Source: Monodelphis domestica (lineage: Eukaryota; Chordata; Mammalia; Didelphimorphia; Didelphidae). Taken from it: a stretch of DNA of 64,000 nt. Positions 55,076 through 64,000 of this stretch are shown piece after piece. Each line of letters starts with the position of its first letter. Within the stretch, counting starts at the first letter, position 1. Below the pieces are notes generated by a model that worked only from the letters and a program-made list of their open reading frames with translations, did no database searches and was not told the origin of the DNA. A program made the translations under genes and the position numbers. The stretch covers positions 206,276,753 through 206,340,752 of the forward strand of contig NC_077229.1 of the NCBI RefSeq assembly GCF_027887165.1, written 5' to 3'.

Positions 55076-55544
55076 GCCACATGATTCACCAGTACAAAAT
55101 AATATTTATTATGTTCTTATTATGTTAAATAAATAGCTCCCCTTGAAATTGATACTAACATGGGTATAATAGGGCCAGAGATTTAGACCTAAAAGGAAAA
55201 TGAAGCCCAGATAGACTAATTGATTTTGCCTAAGGTGCTATGAGAAAATATCTTGGGTCTTTTGTTATTAGTAAGTCATAACAATTCTTTCTATTCTGTC
55301 ACCTACTGTGTTACCATGTTAGATTCTATAGAGCAGGGGTCTCCAAACTTTTTACACAGGGGGCCAGTTCACTGTCCCTTAGACCGTTGGAGGGCCGGAC
55401 TATAAAAAACAAACTATGAACAAATCCCTACTAATCCCTATGCACACTTCACATATCTTACTTTAAAGTTAAAAAAAAATGAGAACAAATACAATATTTA
55501 AAATAATGAACAAGTAAATTTAAATCAAACTGGCCAGTATTTCA

Positions 55545-57327
55545 ATGGAGCCATGGGCCTGCTTTTGACTAATGAGATAATCAGTGTCTGGTTCCATGTT
55601 TGTCTCTGCTAGCTATAACAAGTGATGCAAGTGTGCATCAGTTAGTCTACATCTGGTTGGAGATTTCAGATGATTCATTATGGAAAAAGTCTGTTCACAG
55701 ACATAAGCGCTGTCAAAGATGGTTGCCCTTTTGAGTGCATGGTTCCTGAGATTAGGATATGTCTCAGAGGAGAGAGACGTATAAAAATTAGGCAAGCTGC
55801 TTGACTTGGATGTGTCTTTCAGAGAGTCACAATTTTGCAGTTCAGTCAGTTCCATTTGGTAAATTGTACACACATTTTCAATGTCAATAGAAAATGGGTT
55901 ATGGAAAAGCTGTATGTCCTGTTCATGGAGATGAAGCTTTTTAAATCTGAATTGGAACTCCTTTTGCAACTTTTCCAGTAAATCCACACATATTTCTTTT
56001 GGGAATACAATCAAGGATTTTTCTGCTAACAGATTTTGAGTTAAGGGGGATGGCAGAAATTTTCCTCCTTCACTTACTTGTTTGATAAGGAGGCCTAATT
56101 TCACTTCAAATACTTTCACATGTGATTGCATATCACAGATGAGCTTCCTTTTTCCCTGAAGTTGCACAATTGAGTAGCTCTGTTACATCTGTCAGAAAGG
56201 TGAGGTGCCATTTCCATTCTGCATCATTGAGCTCTGGTACTTCTTTGATTTTTGAAAGCATAAAAGCTGTAATCTGTGGAAGTAAGTCATAGAAATGTCT
56301 CAAAACTCTCCCTCAACTCATCCAATGTACTTCTGTGTGGTACAGAACATCTTCATAGGCAACATTTAGCTCAGACAGAAATTGTCTGTGATTTAGTGCA
56401 TTAGCTCTAATGAAGTTAACACAAGATACCACAATTTTCATAACAGAGTCCCCCACTTCAGTGATTTACTACATAGTAGCACTTGTTGGTGGATGAGGCA
56501 GTGTATGGCTATTGGATTAGGATGGTTACACTTGTCCATCTCTTGGTTAATGCGAGCAATTGTTCCTTTCTTAGACCCCACCATGCTAGGAGCACCATCA
56601 GTTGTCACAATGGTTAGTTTATCCCAGTCCAGCTCCAAATCCTTCACAGTTTGGGAAACCTTTTCATCTTCTCCTATAGTTATTCCTTTGATGCTTTGCA
56701 GTGCAGCAAGCTCTTCTGTGACTTTGAAATTATCATTCATCCCATGAATAAAAATTAGAAGTTGTGCAGTCATAAACAGCATTGCTCTCATTGAGTGCCA
56801 AAGAAAAATAGGAAAGTTTTTTTTTGTGGAGTTTTGCAAATGCTGATCCAAATTGTCTCCCATTTCTTCAGTTTTTCGTGTAATTGTAGATCCTGAAAGA
56901 CCAACTATACTAAATAAGTCTGCCTTTTCTGGACACATCTCTGGCAACAGAAAGAAGGCACTCTAATAAATATTACCTTCATAAATGGTCTGCCAGTGCA
57001 CACTATTAGCTTGGTAACTTGAAAACTTGCTCGCAGTGATGAAATATTTATCTGCTTCTGCTTCACAAAAGTATTTTGCTGAGTTGTCAATGTATTTTTC
57101 AGTTTTAATATTTTATATTTTCTCACATCTCTGACCAAATAATCATATTTATCTTTATGTTGAGTTTGATAGTGTCAATGCAAATTGTATTCTTTGAACA
57201 CAGACACTATATTCTGGCATATCAAACACATAGCTCTTTCCTTGTACTACATGAAAAAGTAATCAAAAGCCCACTGTTCTTTGAATATCCTACACTCTGA
57301 GTCAATTTTTCTCTTTCTTGACATCAT
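55545..57327 (-). pseudogene. hAT transposase, decayed
   Basis: From ATG at 57327 (MMSRKRKIDSECRIF) the N-terminus carries a BED-type zinc finger (CLICQNIVSVFKEYNL...HYQTQH) with two in-frame stops. 56438-56947 encodes the catalytic RNase-H-like region including VTTDGAPSMVGSKKG (first catalytic Asp) and IAIHCLIHQQ. 56168-56437 continues with a stop in the HWMS*GRVL motif. 55613-56167 is the C-terminal hAT dimerisation part (VCEQTFSIMNHLKSPTRCRL), with a further stop after DAHLHHLL and homologous text beyond. Two stops are TGA where family members usually have Arg, consistent with CGA-to-TGA decay. It is not a host gene. Confidence 0.85.
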
Positions 57328-57362
57328 TGTTTCCTAGGGATTCCAAATTGCTATTAGTAAAA

Positions 57363-57462
57363 TACATACATATATATATATATATACAGAATATATACAA
57401 AACAAAAAACAAACAAAATGTATATATACATGTATATATATGTGTATGTATATATATACACA
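57363..57462. repeat. AT/GT-rich microsatellite inside the hAT element
   Basis: (TA)n, (ATGTATATA)n-type text with several short repeats between the transposase start and the 5' non-coding part. Frames reading IYIYIY on both strands are artefacts. Confidence 0.8.
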
Positions 57463-57996
57463 CAGCCCTACAAAAACAATATACCAACACAGAGGCATAC
57501 AGACTACACTGCCCATCAATGCAGTCTAATCTGTGTCCATCAATGCAGCTTTCTCAGTTCACATCATTTCAGCCTCATTAGTGGCCATATTGATGGAACT
57601 CCACTTATACCTCAATCTCACACTGGTGCTGTGCGGGAACTGGCACGATTTTAAAGCCAGTTCCTCCACCACCTTTTCAGTTCACACTACCCTGTGTGAA
57701 CCACACTGCGATCTGTGAACTCCCACAGGAATCTGATCACATGGGTAAGACCCATATGATAAGATTCCATGGCAGGAAAAAAGAAGGCACAACACTAGTG
57801 TGTGTCCTCTTGCAGTCCATATTTATGAATCTGTAATTATAGACTGTAATACAAAAAACACATGCCTCACTTCCCCCAGATAGTACAATGGCAACCATAT
57901 AACCTCTCTTTTCCCAAAAGTCTCTCCCCACATTACTACACAGTACTCAGTGGCCATTATGTTGTGCATCTAGGGGAGTATGGGGGCCATTGTACT

Positions 57997-58072
57997 ACCG
58001 TATTTCCCCCCAAATAAGACAGTCTTATATTAATTTGACCCCAAAAAACAGGAGGTGTCTTATAAAACACCC
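57997..58072. repeat. MITE-like segment within the hAT element
   Basis: 'accgtatttccccccaaata', 'agacagtcttatattaattt' and 'gaccccaaaaaaca' resemble the start of a widespread vertebrate MITE family (accgtatttccccgaaaata...). It lies in the 5' non-coding part, so it is either a nested insertion or part of the parent element. Confidence 0.4.
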
Positions 58073-58566
58073 AGTGGCAGTGGTGGGCTTCTCATAATAG
58101 AGGCCCATTGATGATGTTACAGGCCAGATCACCACTATCCGATACCTGTGTACAGTACTCGAGGTGGTGCTGGGACTGTGACACTGTATACCACTGTCTG
58201 GGATAGCGGAAGTTTTAGGGCTGGCTGTGATGGGCCTGTCACACTTTGCACAGGCCCATCACTGCCACTACTATTCAGGGCAGCAGTATACACAGTGTGT
58301 ATCACCCAGATCACTGCTCACCATGCTGATGTCTTCCATTGTGCAGCCATATAATCCTTTGCGCTGAGCTTCCTTCTCATTCAGTTACTCTCAGAACAAG
58401 GTGCCACGCAAAGGATTATGTCACTGGAAGTAGTACTATGTGTGAGTACCACCACATACAGTACTCCAAGAGTACCAATGAAAGAGGTGCCCCTTCTGGA
58501 AGTGTGGTGGGGGCCAGATAAATGGCCTCAGGAGGCCACATGTGTTTGGGGACCCCTGATATAGAG

Positions 58567-59940
58567 TATACAGTGAAAAATGAGACATAGTTCATCACCT
58601 GAAAGAATTTATAATTTTTTTGGAGAGATAACACATACATATATATTTAAGTTATAAAGTAGAATATGACATAATAAAGTTCAGACATATATTGCTCATG
58701 TTTCTCAGAAGAGAGAGTAGAGTTTAGTTTTTCTAAGCTTTGGGTGTGTAGAAAATCCTTTTTAATGCCAAAAAATTGTATTATTAGTATCCATTGCTTG
58801 AAAAAATGCCTGGTGACAAATAAGCTACAATAAATTCAGTTATACTTCTAAATGAATTTATATTTACTTGAAAAATAGTAACCCTTATGTATGAAACATT
58901 TATTGAAGCTTACTAAGGTATGATTATTTTACTGAGTCATGTTGTATTTTTTGTTGACATTAAGTAGAGATCATAATTATGGTAGAATATAGATTTGAGG
59001 ACTAGATGCCATTTTCCCAGGACCCAGGAATCCAAGGTCAGGAACCAGTGATTTAGTTAATGAAGCCCATGGTGGAATGGTGATGAATATGTTCCTCTTT
59101 CTCACAAGAAGCAGAACTTAGGTGAAGTTAAGTTGAATAAACATTTAAATAATAACAGTAGTCAGTGCTAAAGTGGAAAGACAATATAATACTATATTGA
59201 ACAGAGAGCTGTTTTCACCAAGTAGAGGCTTGGGTTTGTGACTTTCCTCTGTCATTTTTGTTTAGTTGTTTGACTGTGGACAACATAGCCCCCCCACCCC
59301 CCAATTCATTGTAGTATGCCAACTAATGCTCTCTGAAGTAGCACAGGGTTCTCAGAAATTAGATTCTTTAGATCCTTTCTCCATAATTGGAGGTCTTCTG
59401 ACTGTCAGAGATGACTTCCAAGACTGCCTCCTCAGACCATCTCTTGCTTTTTAAAACATTACTGGTAATTAGTTGAGCTATCTAATAACTGAGTCAGCCA
59501 ATGCCTACCTACTTTCTAAAGTCTGTTAAGTTGTTCAAGGAACTTCTCACTTACTAAAGGAGTAAAGAAGTACAAATTCTTTATATTTTCTTTTACACCA
59601 TAGTCTGAAAGAGGCATTTATAATCTTGCTAGTCTTCTAAAAGGCACAAACCCAAGGGTTCATATCCTTTTCAAACTTAAATGTATCATATAGAGTACAT
59701 AATCTATAAATGCATTTTATATGTTGGGAAGAACTCATATGATCAAAGATGCCTTGATTAGCTCTTCTCTCTTATCTTATTCCTAAATATATACAAAATA
59801 AATATAAAGTGAGTGTAGAAGGAGCAGTAATAACTTGGGAACCTAGGATGGGCCTGAGATAGCTTTGAAGCTGAATCTTGAGGGAGCCAGCAGGTGATGA
59901 TAAGAAAAGGTGCTCCTACTATTAATTAGAACACATAGAG
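58567..59940. other. No feature seen
   Basis: AT-rich intron after the hAT element. No gene or confident repeat was seen. Confidence 0.4.
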
Positions 59941-60150
59941 TCATGGTGGCAAACCTATGGCATGTGTGCTGCAGAGGGCACTTAGGGCCCTCTCTGTGGG
60001 CACTTATGCCATTTCCCCAGAACAGAGTTTGCCAGAGTTTGTTACTAGAAAGCCAGAGGATGTGGGGCTGGGCTGCTCTCCTCCCCTCTTCCTGGGTGCC
60101 TGGGGACATTTCTTATAGCACCTGACCCTTTAAAGGTTCTCCATCACTGA
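59941..60150. mobile_element. hAT-type MITE
   Basis: About 210 bp. The left end (t)catggtggcaaacct pairs with the right end aaaggttctccatcactga, whose reverse complement is tcagtgatggagaaccttt. The interior ('gcacttagggccctctctgt', 'ggggctgggctgctctcctc') matches a non-autonomous hAT family I recognise in marsupials. Flanks acatagag/acactgag match 6 of 8, a possible decayed octamer duplication. A minus-strand 88-codon frame here is not a gene. Confidence 0.65.
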
Positions 60151-61589
60151 CACTGAGTATTGATAGATCCATCATGAGGCTGGCAAGCTACAGAAATTTG
60201 AAACATTAGATATCTTTCATACCTCTACATCTACATCTATATATCTATATAACTATATCTATGGGTATGTATGTGAGAATGCTATTAAATGAGTATATGC
60301 AGAACATTTGCTTGTAATTCATGTCTTTTAAACTTCTTTCTCTAGGACAAAGACTAGTGACAGGTGCCAAATAGTATTTTATGATGGTGATGAATGTTTA
60401 AATATGCTGGAAATCCAATATTTATGTCACATATCTTTTATGATTCTGGTTGCATTTGACTTTCTTGCAAAAGTAGTTAATCAAATAGAAATTCATTAGC
60501 TTGAATTTTATAAGCTTTGTAATTTGTCTGTTTAGAAAGGAATGTGAATTTAAATCCTGTTGTACATCTTTTAAAAATTGCTAAGTGAAGAGAGCAAGTA
60601 ATTGTAATCTAAATTCTACTGAATTCATGACAGAAACCTTTCTATTGAATTGTGAATGGTTTTAGTGCAGTAGATACAAGTGAAATTTCACTTCCTTTTT
60701 ATGTATGCCATCTAATTGTGTCAGAACTCCATTTATAGTTTACAGGCTACAATTTTGTGTTAAAATGTTTTTTTTTTAATTTATTTGAAAAGATAGTGTG
60801 ATCTTGAAAGATCTGAATGCTAATATCATTACATGGGAAAGTAGTAGCTTTGCATCAAATAAGTACATAAATGCATATGTATATATTTAGATATTCAAGT
60901 AGATCTCTTGATATCATTGATGTAGACATTGTGAGCAACAGTACCAATTGCAACCCATCAAAAGCTGCCTGTCCTGCTTGACTCTTAGACAAGTTTTCTC
61001 TTAGGCTGTCCATAAGTATTCCACCCAATATGCTAGGGCCTTTCCTCACTTTGTCTCACTTTTTTTATATTGGTTAGTTCTCTCTTTCTTTGTGGGTAAT
61101 CCATCATGATAATATATTTATTGTAGTCATAAATATCAATGTAAACAAAAGACAGAGAAATGTAGACCTTTTCCAAAGGTGTTCTTTTTCATGAAGGAAA
61201 CCTAGCATGGAGTCCAAATTGAAGAAGTATTTATGATAGATAGTTGAAGACCTCAAGATAGTCCTGTTTTCATATGATATTGTTTTGGTTGCATCAATTC
61301 TTGTAACAATGGAGGGCCTCGTGAAAGAGATAAATAACAATACAAAAGTTTGGCCTGACTAGGTAGACAGGAAAACTTTTATCCATTAACATTTTTTATT
61401 GTCCAAATTGAAGCTTATAGTTGTATGATCGTTTTGATATAACTTTGTCTATTAGTGTGTGTATTGGTTAAATAATACAAAGATCAGTGAATTTGGTATA
61501 GAAATGAGGTGGGGGGAGAGTGTTTGGAAAGCTTTTAGGAAATAACAGAGCTCCTTAGATGACATGAAAATTCTTCCAGAAACAAGTTC
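60151..61589. other. AT-rich intron
   Basis: (TCTACA/TATATC)n-like simple sequence at about 60224-60262. Otherwise nothing was recognised. Confidence 0.4.
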
Positions 61590-61803
61590 TGAATCTGGAG
61601 TCAAGGAGACCTGAGTTCAATTGTGGTCTTGGCCATTTACTAGCTCTTTGATACTAGACAAGTCACTTAATCCTATTTGCCCCAGTTTCTACATCTGTAA
61701 AACAAGTAGAAAGGAATGGCAAACCACTCCAGTTATCTTTGCCAGAAAACCCCAAAGGAAGTCACAAAGAGTTGGACAGGACTGAATAACAGCAACAAAA
61801 AAA
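61590..61803 (+). repeat. Marsupial SINE with RTE/BovB-like tail, sense, full length
   Basis: Body 'ggagtcaaggagacctgagt', 'tactagctctttgatactag', 'ttctacatctgtaaaacaag'. Tail 'ggcaaaccactccagttatc', 'cacaaagagttggacaggac', ending in an A-rich caacaaaaaaa. It is the best preserved SINE of this family here. Confidence 0.85.
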
Positions 61804-62361
61804 TCTGTTTACTAATGAAGGCATGTTTTCATACAAATATGTAAATTTATGTGATTAAGTAATTACAAATTACAAAATCAGGTTATTTGGATATAAAATT
61901 ACATAACTACTTTGCATTTAAAAAATTTTTTTAAGAAAAAGGACAAGGAATGAGAATAATTTTGGTTTGACTTATGTAGACTGTATCATTCATTATATTG
62001 TGAATGTTGGTTTTTCTTACTCTGCTCTTATATTGAATGATCTCAGACTCTTATCATTTTATTCTAGATTATTCTTTAAAGCTTTTTTGCATTTAAATAT
62101 ATGTTATGAATTCCTAGTTATATAATTTTAGGCAATAAGTTTCATTGGCAGGATCTAAATATTTTTATATTACATTTTGTGATTAGAATTTCTATTTTCT
62201 AGGAGATAAACTATTGTCATAGAAGAGGCTCAGTTATCTCAGATTACTAATAATGAAAAAAGAATTTAACATAAGAATCTTCTCTCCCAATGCTTGGCAC
62301 CATTTATTTAGTACAAAACCAGGAATCTTTTGCTTTTTCTTTGTTTGTTTCTTTCTTAAGA

Positions 62362-62570
62362 GGTTTTTTTTTTTTTAACCCTTACTTTTTGGCTTAGCAT
62401 TGATACTAAGTATTGGTTCCAAGGCAAAAAAGCAATAAAGGACAAGCAATGGGGGCTAAGTGACTTGCCAGAGTCAGACAACTAGAAAGTGTCTGAGGCC
62501 AGAGTTGAACCCAGGACCTCCCATCTCTAGACCAAGCTCTCCATACCCCGAGTCACCTATCTGCACCAGT
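62362..62570 (-). repeat. CORE-SINE (MAR1/MON1-like), antisense, full length
   Basis: A T12 start, 'taacccttactttttggctt', 'aatgggggctaagtgacttg', 'tgaacccaggacctcccatc' and 'gagtcacctatctgc'. It precedes a sense L2. Confidence 0.85.
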
Positions 62571-62589
62571 TTTCTTATATTTTAAAATT

Positions 62590-63182
62590 TCTCTCCCTAT
62601 GTTAATCCATTCTCCCCACAGTTACCAAAGTGACTTTCTGAAAGTGAAGATCCACCAATGTCATACCTGCCACCCACTGCAGTTAAACTACTGTTACCTC
62701 AGGGATCAAATAGAAAGTCCTCTGGGTAGACTTTAAAGTACTTCCTAACTTGGCCTCCTCCTTGCTTTTCAATTTCTTATACTTTAATCACCTCTATTCA
62801 TTATAAAATCCAGCTAAACTGACCTTTTTGCTGTTTCCTACACACAAGACCTCTCTGATATCCCTGCCTTTGCTTTGGCTGACACATGTCTGGAATGACT
62901 ATATCTCTTATCTCTTGGGGCATTCATTCAGGACTCAGCTCCAAGCCCAATTTCTTCAGTAGTCTTTTCTCAGTGTTTCTATTTGCTTATACCTTGCCCA
63001 TTAAAATAAACTTCTATCTGCTCTCTCCTGTATGTTTATAGCTCTTTGTTTATGATTATTTCCCTTATTAAACAGGAGCTTCTTGAGGGGCACAGGTGTT
63101 TTGCCTTTCTTCATATCCCTAAAGCTTCCCATAGTTCTTAATATCCAACAAGTACTTCATAAATACTTGTTGAATGACTGGA
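62590..63182 (+). repeat. L2 LINE ORF2 end and 3'UTR, sense
   Basis: 'ttaccaaagtgactttctga', 'ctcagggatcaaatagaaag', 'cccattaaaataaacttcta', 'aacaggagcttcttgagggg', 'tacttgttgaatgactgg': a continuous L2 3' half kilobase ending at the L2 terminus. Confidence 0.8.
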
Positions 63183-63214
63183 AGGTGCCTTTCAAAAACT
63201 ATAATTTCCTTTAT

Positions 63215-63275
63215 AGAGTATGTGTGTGTGTCAACATATATGCATATAGATACACACACAACATGCATATACACA
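63215..63275. repeat. (TG)n/(CA)n stretch
   Basis: tatgtgtgtgtgtcaacata followed by acacacacaacatgcatata: opposite-sense GT and AC runs that could pair as an imperfect hairpin. Confidence 0.7.
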
Positions 63276-64000
63276 TATTTGATTTAATAGTTAAGTGAAG
63301 ATGCTTAGTTATCTCACTTTATCTTTCTTTTTGCAGCTATTGTAATATATAACACCTTTAATTTTAGTCAGGGCCTTTTATAATCAGTTACAATCCCTCC
63401 AGGCAGAGTTGAGGAATTTAGTAGCCCCCCCCCCTTAATCATGTATGCTAGTTACTATGGTTACCAATAGTAATAACAGCTGGTCTACCATATAGCATAA
63501 AATAGGTCAGATGTAGCAAGAGGCATCAACATTAGTATTAAAGGAACATGACTGTAGACTTAAATGTCATAGAATAATTTACGCTTGCTCCTTTGAAAAA
63601 GAATTAAAGTTTTTGCTTGAATATTTGCATGCAGAAAGCCTCCTTTTGAGAGAGTGGAAAGAGAAGATAGAGAGACATAAAAGAGCATGGTAGGAAAAGA
63701 CCATTTGAAGGGAATCCATTAAAACTGGTGACCATAGTTAATATTTTTAAAAATTATTAGAAATTTTATCTTGAAAAATGAAATGAAAATTTCTGAAAAT
63801 ACATATTTTATCACATAGTTAACCAAATTTAGTTTATAATGACAACCATGCATTTATTTTAGAATGAGGTATAAATTGTTTTGATATGACTTTTCTGACA
63901 ATGTTATACAATAACAAGGTAGGCTGTCCTTCACTTTGACTTTTAGAAACTAACAAGTATTAATATAAGTATTTCTGCCAACCTTCTATCACTCCTTTCA
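63276..64000. other. No feature seen
   Basis: AT-rich intron to the window end, with a C9 run near 63427. Confidence 0.4.

Larger units (their letters stand above)
55334..58558 (-). mobile_element. Nearly full-length hAT (Charlie-like) DNA transposon
   Basis: The element is 3,225 bp. Left end CAGGGGTCTCCAAAC; right end GTTTGGGGACCCCTG, whose reverse complement CAGGGGTCCCCAAAC matches 14 of 15 bases. Flanking octamers ctatagag (55326-55333) and atatagag (58559-58566) differ at one base: an 8-bp target duplication diagnostic of hAT elements. The transposase lies on the minus strand (about 57327 to 55545), leaving about 1.2 kb of 5' non-coding DNA at the right end. It may correspond to the opossum OposCharlie group, but this was not tested. 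It is defective by stop codons. Confidence 0.88.
13247..64000 (+). other. HIVEP1: HIVEP1 intron 2, 5' part
   Basis: From the donor at 13247 to the window end no further HIVEP1 coding exon was recognised; the next expected residues (DKIEE...) were not found. All later features are intronic if this reading is right. At more than 50 kb, the intron would suit the known large size of the gene. Confidence 0.6.

Noticed and set aside
55613-56947. Transposase-like frames as a domesticated ZBED-type host gene
   Set aside because: Terminal inverted repeats and an 8-bp duplication surround them, and several stops interrupt the reading, so this is a decayed transposon.
1-64000. tRNA, rRNA or snRNA genes
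   Set aside because: No A-box/B-box pair with cloverleaf or other RNA-gene signature was convincing. tRNA-like text belongs to SINEs.

Overview
The window looks like a piece of a marsupial nuclear chromosome. It is AT-rich and intron-dominated, with one large GC-rich CpG island. Its repeats are typical of marsupials: CORE-SINEs of the MAR1/MON1 type, SINEs with an RTE/BovB-like 3' tail, much L2, marsupial-type L1, hAT DNA transposons and LTR fragments. Species was not determined, and no search was run. All family names rest on recognition of sequence, so repeat boundaries are approximate unless a target-site duplication is cited.

The only host gene I can support is the 5' end of HIVEP1 (ZNF40, kappaB/PRDII enhancer-binding zinc finger protein), on the + strand. 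A CpG-island promoter (about 8.2-10.2 kb) holds a perfect CRE, a CCAAT box, GC boxes, a G4-prone tract and three CCG/CGG repeats. A predicted non-coding exon 1 ends near 10029. Exon 2 (13094-13246) carries three upstream AUGs and then the first 13 codons, MPRTKQIHPRNLR, plus one base of codon 14. It ends at a consensus donor. The remaining ~50 kb reads as the start of a long intron 2; the later coding exons and zinc fingers are not in the window.

Layout. 1-5.1 kb: upstream repeats (L2, SINE, old L1). 5.1-8.2 kb: largely repeat-free upstream DNA with a smaller CpG-rich patch at 5.5-6.1 kb. 8.2-13.25 kb: promoter, exon 1, intron 1, exon 2. 13.25-64 kb: intron 2, filled with L2 in both directions, L1 and SINE pieces. 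The notable intronic elements are a 5'-truncated L1 with a perfect 15-bp target-site duplication (43683-46114), a nearly full-length hAT transposon of about 3.2 kb with terminal inverted repeats and an 8-bp duplication (55334-58558), two short hAT-type MITEs (29.7 and 59.9 kb), two probable solo LTRs (35.1 and 40.7 kb), and two opposite-strand copies of a repeat I could not assign (18.9 kb, CpG-poor; 26.5 kb, strikingly CpG-rich).

I found no RNA gene, CRISPR array or multi-gene system. The longer open frames are transposon remnants or chance frames in CpG-rich or simple-sequence DNA.
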